This document shows, in pieces, positions 5,983 through 7,400 of a stretch of DNA of 7,400 nt; positions within the stretch are counted from its first letter, which is position 1, and every line of letters starts with the position of its first letter. The notes below the pieces were generated by a model that saw only the letters and a list, made by a program, of their open reading frames with translations, ran no database searches and was not told the DNA's origin. Both the position numbers and the translations under genes were made by a program. The stretch comes from Candidatus Nitrosopumilus sp. (GTDB lineage Archaea > Thermoproteota > Nitrososphaeria > Nitrososphaerales > Nitrosopumilaceae). The DNA is taken from contig DAOWGL010000059.1 in assembly GCA_030637455.1 (NCBI GenBank), positions 1-7,400 of the forward strand, written 5' to 3'.

Positions 5983-5991
5983 TATTATAAC
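5983..5991 (-). promoter_or_regulatory. TATA-like box favouring the inner start at 5961
   Basis: On the minus strand the box reads GTTATAATA, centred at 5987, exactly 26 bases before the ATG at 5961. It is one of the best TATA matches in the window. If it is the working promoter, the longer reading from 5994 would lie upstream of the transcript. Confidence 0.5.
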
Positions 5992-6010
5992 CATTAATTT
6001 CTCTCAAGAT

Positions 6011-6021
6011 TAGTTTTTTTA
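6011..6021 (+). promoter_or_regulatory. weak TATA-like, T-rich element before the gene at 6043
   Basis: TAGTTTTTTTA lies 22-32 bases before the ATG at 6043, at the right distance for a leaderless transcript, but it is a poor TATA match. On the other strand the same stretch could serve the alternative start at 5994. Confidence 0.3.
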
Positions 6022-6042
6022 GAACTTCGATTAGTTCAGAAT

Positions 6043-6687
6043 ATGGCAATGCCTATGGATTTTGATGGAATGAGAACAGATGATGCTTCATTGAGAACCG
6101 ATAATGTTGATGACTACAAAAGAACCTGTATCGATTTTATCGAAGATATTTCACATGATTATGAGGCATGGGTTGATTATTACAAATTGCCTGATGATGA
6201 AGATAAACGAAGACGTGCAGGAATTTGTGCCACAATTACGCGAACCAATGACTGGATAGCAAAAGTAGCACAGTCCATCAAAGCAGTTGATGTTGTAATG
6301 AATGATGGAATTCAAAAAATGGCAGAAGCCACTGCAGGAAAACCTCTTGAAATTGGAGTTTTTGTAAATCACAAATCTGGTTATGCTGAAACAAGCCCTG
6401 GAATAATTGATGTTAATGTAAAGGGTGTTGGAAGAGAAGGAAGAAAGATGAAACTTGGATTTCATTTTAAAGATGATAGGTTTAGAATTGAATCAACATG
6501 TGATGCATATTTGGATGAGGCAAATTTACCTGATCAAGAATTTGATAATTTAGATATTAATCTTATACTTCATGCAGAAAATGCAAAACCCCGTGATGTT
6601 ATTGCATTTACTGTAACCTTGAGTGAAATTCAAAATGATGTTGAATTTGATAGACGTGGAGTTTCAACTATTGTTCATTTGGTATAA
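6043..6687 (+). CDS. unrecognised cytoplasmic protein, helical N-terminal half and beta-rich C-terminal half
   Basis: I do not recognise this 214-residue protein. Residues 1-20 are Met- and Asp-rich (MAMPMDFDGMRTDD) and probably flexible. Residues 22-97 form long helices with many charges, including DDEDKRRRAGICATITRTND (51-70), and resemble a helical bundle. Residues 102-214 are a beta-rich domain with strands IGVFVN, IIDVNVKGVG, MKLGFHF, RFRIEST, INLILHAE, VIAFTVTLSE and ending STIVHLV. No catalytic motif is visible, and there is no signal peptide or membrane segment. The ATG at 6043 is used; a second at 6049 would remove two residues. Its last 20 bases overlap the end of the opposite-strand propeller gene. 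Codon use is like the neighbours, so there is no sign of transfer. Confidence 0.85.
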   Translation: MAMPMDFDGMRTDDASLRTDNVDDYKRTCIDFIEDISHDYEAWVDYYKLPDDEDKRRRAGICATITRTNDWIAKVAQSIKAVDVVMNDGIQKMAEATAGKPLEIGVFVNHKSGYAETSPGIIDVNVKGVGREGRKMKLGFHFKDDRFRIESTCDAYLDEANLPDQEFDNLDINLILHAENAKPRDVIAFTVTLSEIQNDVEFDRRGVSTIVHLV

Positions 6688-7400
6688 CTTCACGAATAAC
6701 TTCTTCATCAATATAATCGATAAATTTTCCAGTGTTTTCAAGTTTTATTGAATTTATTTCTTCTAAATTATTCAAGTAATTCATCTTCAAATACCCTTCA
6801 GAAGCTGTATACAAGACTTCATCAATATAGAAACTCCTTGCATTACTCATTCCATAATATCGTGAATCTTCTGCAGAATGTGTTACTGTTCCTTTAAGAT
6901 TGAATCCGTCTGAACTATTCAAATCAAATACATAGAATCCACTCCAGCGATTGTAATCTGGTGCGAACTTTTTGGAGCTTGAAATTCCACTAAGACTTTC
7001 AGCATCTCCGCTAATTGGTATTGATAAGACTCCACTTTTTTTATCAAAGAAGAATGATTTGTGTTCGTATAGTGCTTCTGAATGAGTTGAACTATCGCCA
7101 ACTATGATGTCATCTGCAACTCTAGGGTTTTTCACATCTGCCACGTTAAACAATGCAATTTTTATTCCTAATTGTTGAACTCTACCATTTTCTACTTCTT
7201 TTGTATCCCGTCCAATACCAATAACATGTTCTTCATCATATGGGTGCAAATAGTTTGAAAATCCTGGAATTTTCAACTCTCCGAGAATTTTAGGCGTATC
7301 TTCTGATAAATCAATTACAAAGAAGGGATCAATTTGTTCAAATGTTACCAAGTATAGTCTATCTCCCATGAATCTTGCTGAGAAAATACTCTCATCTGGA
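6668..7400 (-). CDS. beta-propeller domain protein of the secreted COG4880 type, C-terminal part (5' end beyond window)
   Basis: The frame is open from the right edge to TAG at 6668-6670, so 243 residues of the C-terminal part are visible. The sequence around LVTFEQIDPFFVIDL and FSNYLHPYDEEHVIGIGRD is the hallmark of archaeal and bacterial secreted proteins with a C-terminal beta-propeller distantly related to WD40 repeats (COG4880, Pfam Beta_propel). Later propeller strands include IKIALFNVADVKNPRVAD, SFFFDKKSGVLSIPIS, WSGFYVFDL and RSFYIDEVLYTASEGYLKM. The protein ends VIPNEQ. The family is usually anchored or exported, with the signal peptide at the N-terminus, which is outside this window. 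The Met at 7369 is internal: ESIFSARF precedes it in frame and fits the family. It converges on the gene at 6043 with a 20-base overlap. Its biochemical role is not known. Confidence 0.88.
   Translation of the reverse strand, partial: PDESIFSARFMGDRLYLVTFEQIDPFFVIDLSEDTPKILGELKIPGFSNYLHPYDEEHVIGIGRDTKEVENGRVQQLGIKIALFNVADVKNPRVADDIIVGDSSTHSEALYEHKSFFFDKKSGVLSIPISGDAESLSGISSSKKFAPDYNRWSGFYVFDLNSSDGFNLKGTVTHSAEDSRYYGMSNARSFYIDEVLYTASEGYLKMNYLNNLEEINSIKLENTGKFIDYIDEEVIREVIPNEQ

Noticed and set aside
6151..6465. 104-codon minus-strand ORF inside the gene at 6043
   Set aside because: The product is rich in Cys, Phe, Ser and Ile, as typical for an antisense reading of an AT-rich gene. It has no promoter and the plus-strand gene is convincing.

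Overview
The window reads as chromosome of an AT-rich ammonia-oxidising archaeon of the Nitrososphaerota (Thaumarchaeota), most likely close to Nitrosopumilus. Four observations support this. A secreted protein ends in a Trp-rich C-terminal motif (PSWIKNNAGWW...) typical of exported proteins in this group. The tRNA gene encodes no CCA. No start codon has a convincing Shine-Dalgarno sequence; instead a TATA-like box sits about 25-29 bases upstream of most starts, as expected for leaderless archaeal transcripts. TTG start codons are common. The taxonomic call is inference from memory of these families; no search was run.

Layout, left to right. Positions 1-97 hold a GT-rich 39-bp tandem repeat whose copies keep a reading frame open to a stop at 142-144; this may be the end of a gene entering from the left. 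It overlaps a secreted subtilisin-like protease (141-1919, +) with propeptide, S8 catalytic domain, two Ig-like modules and a basic Gly/Lys tail, followed by a perfect hairpin. A tRNA-Glu(CTC) lies on the minus strand at 2099-2172. Next is an unrecognised 294-residue protein (2285-3169, +) with a possible nucleotidyltransferase-like N-terminal motif. Two convergent small Cys-containing genes follow: a 47-residue metallothionein-like protein (3223-3366, +) and a 55-residue CxC protein (3403-3570, -). A large exported protein with the thaumarchaeal C-terminal motif occupies 3696-4997 (+), and an open in-frame tail continues after its stop codon. A small TPR protein (5113-5472, +) converges on an unrecognised minus-strand gene (5482-5961, possibly to 5994). 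An unrecognised two-part protein (6043-6687, +) overlaps by 20 bp, tail to tail, with the C-terminal part of a secreted-type beta-propeller protein (6668 to the window edge, -).

There is no obvious operon. Almost every gene has its own promoter-like box and orientation changes often. Three products (the protease, the 433-residue protein and probably the propeller protein) belong to the cell surface or exterior. The small Cys-rich proteins suggest metal binding. I see no defence system, CRISPR array, insertion sequence or phage module; most of the window looks like ordinary core or near-core chromosome with several under-annotated small features.
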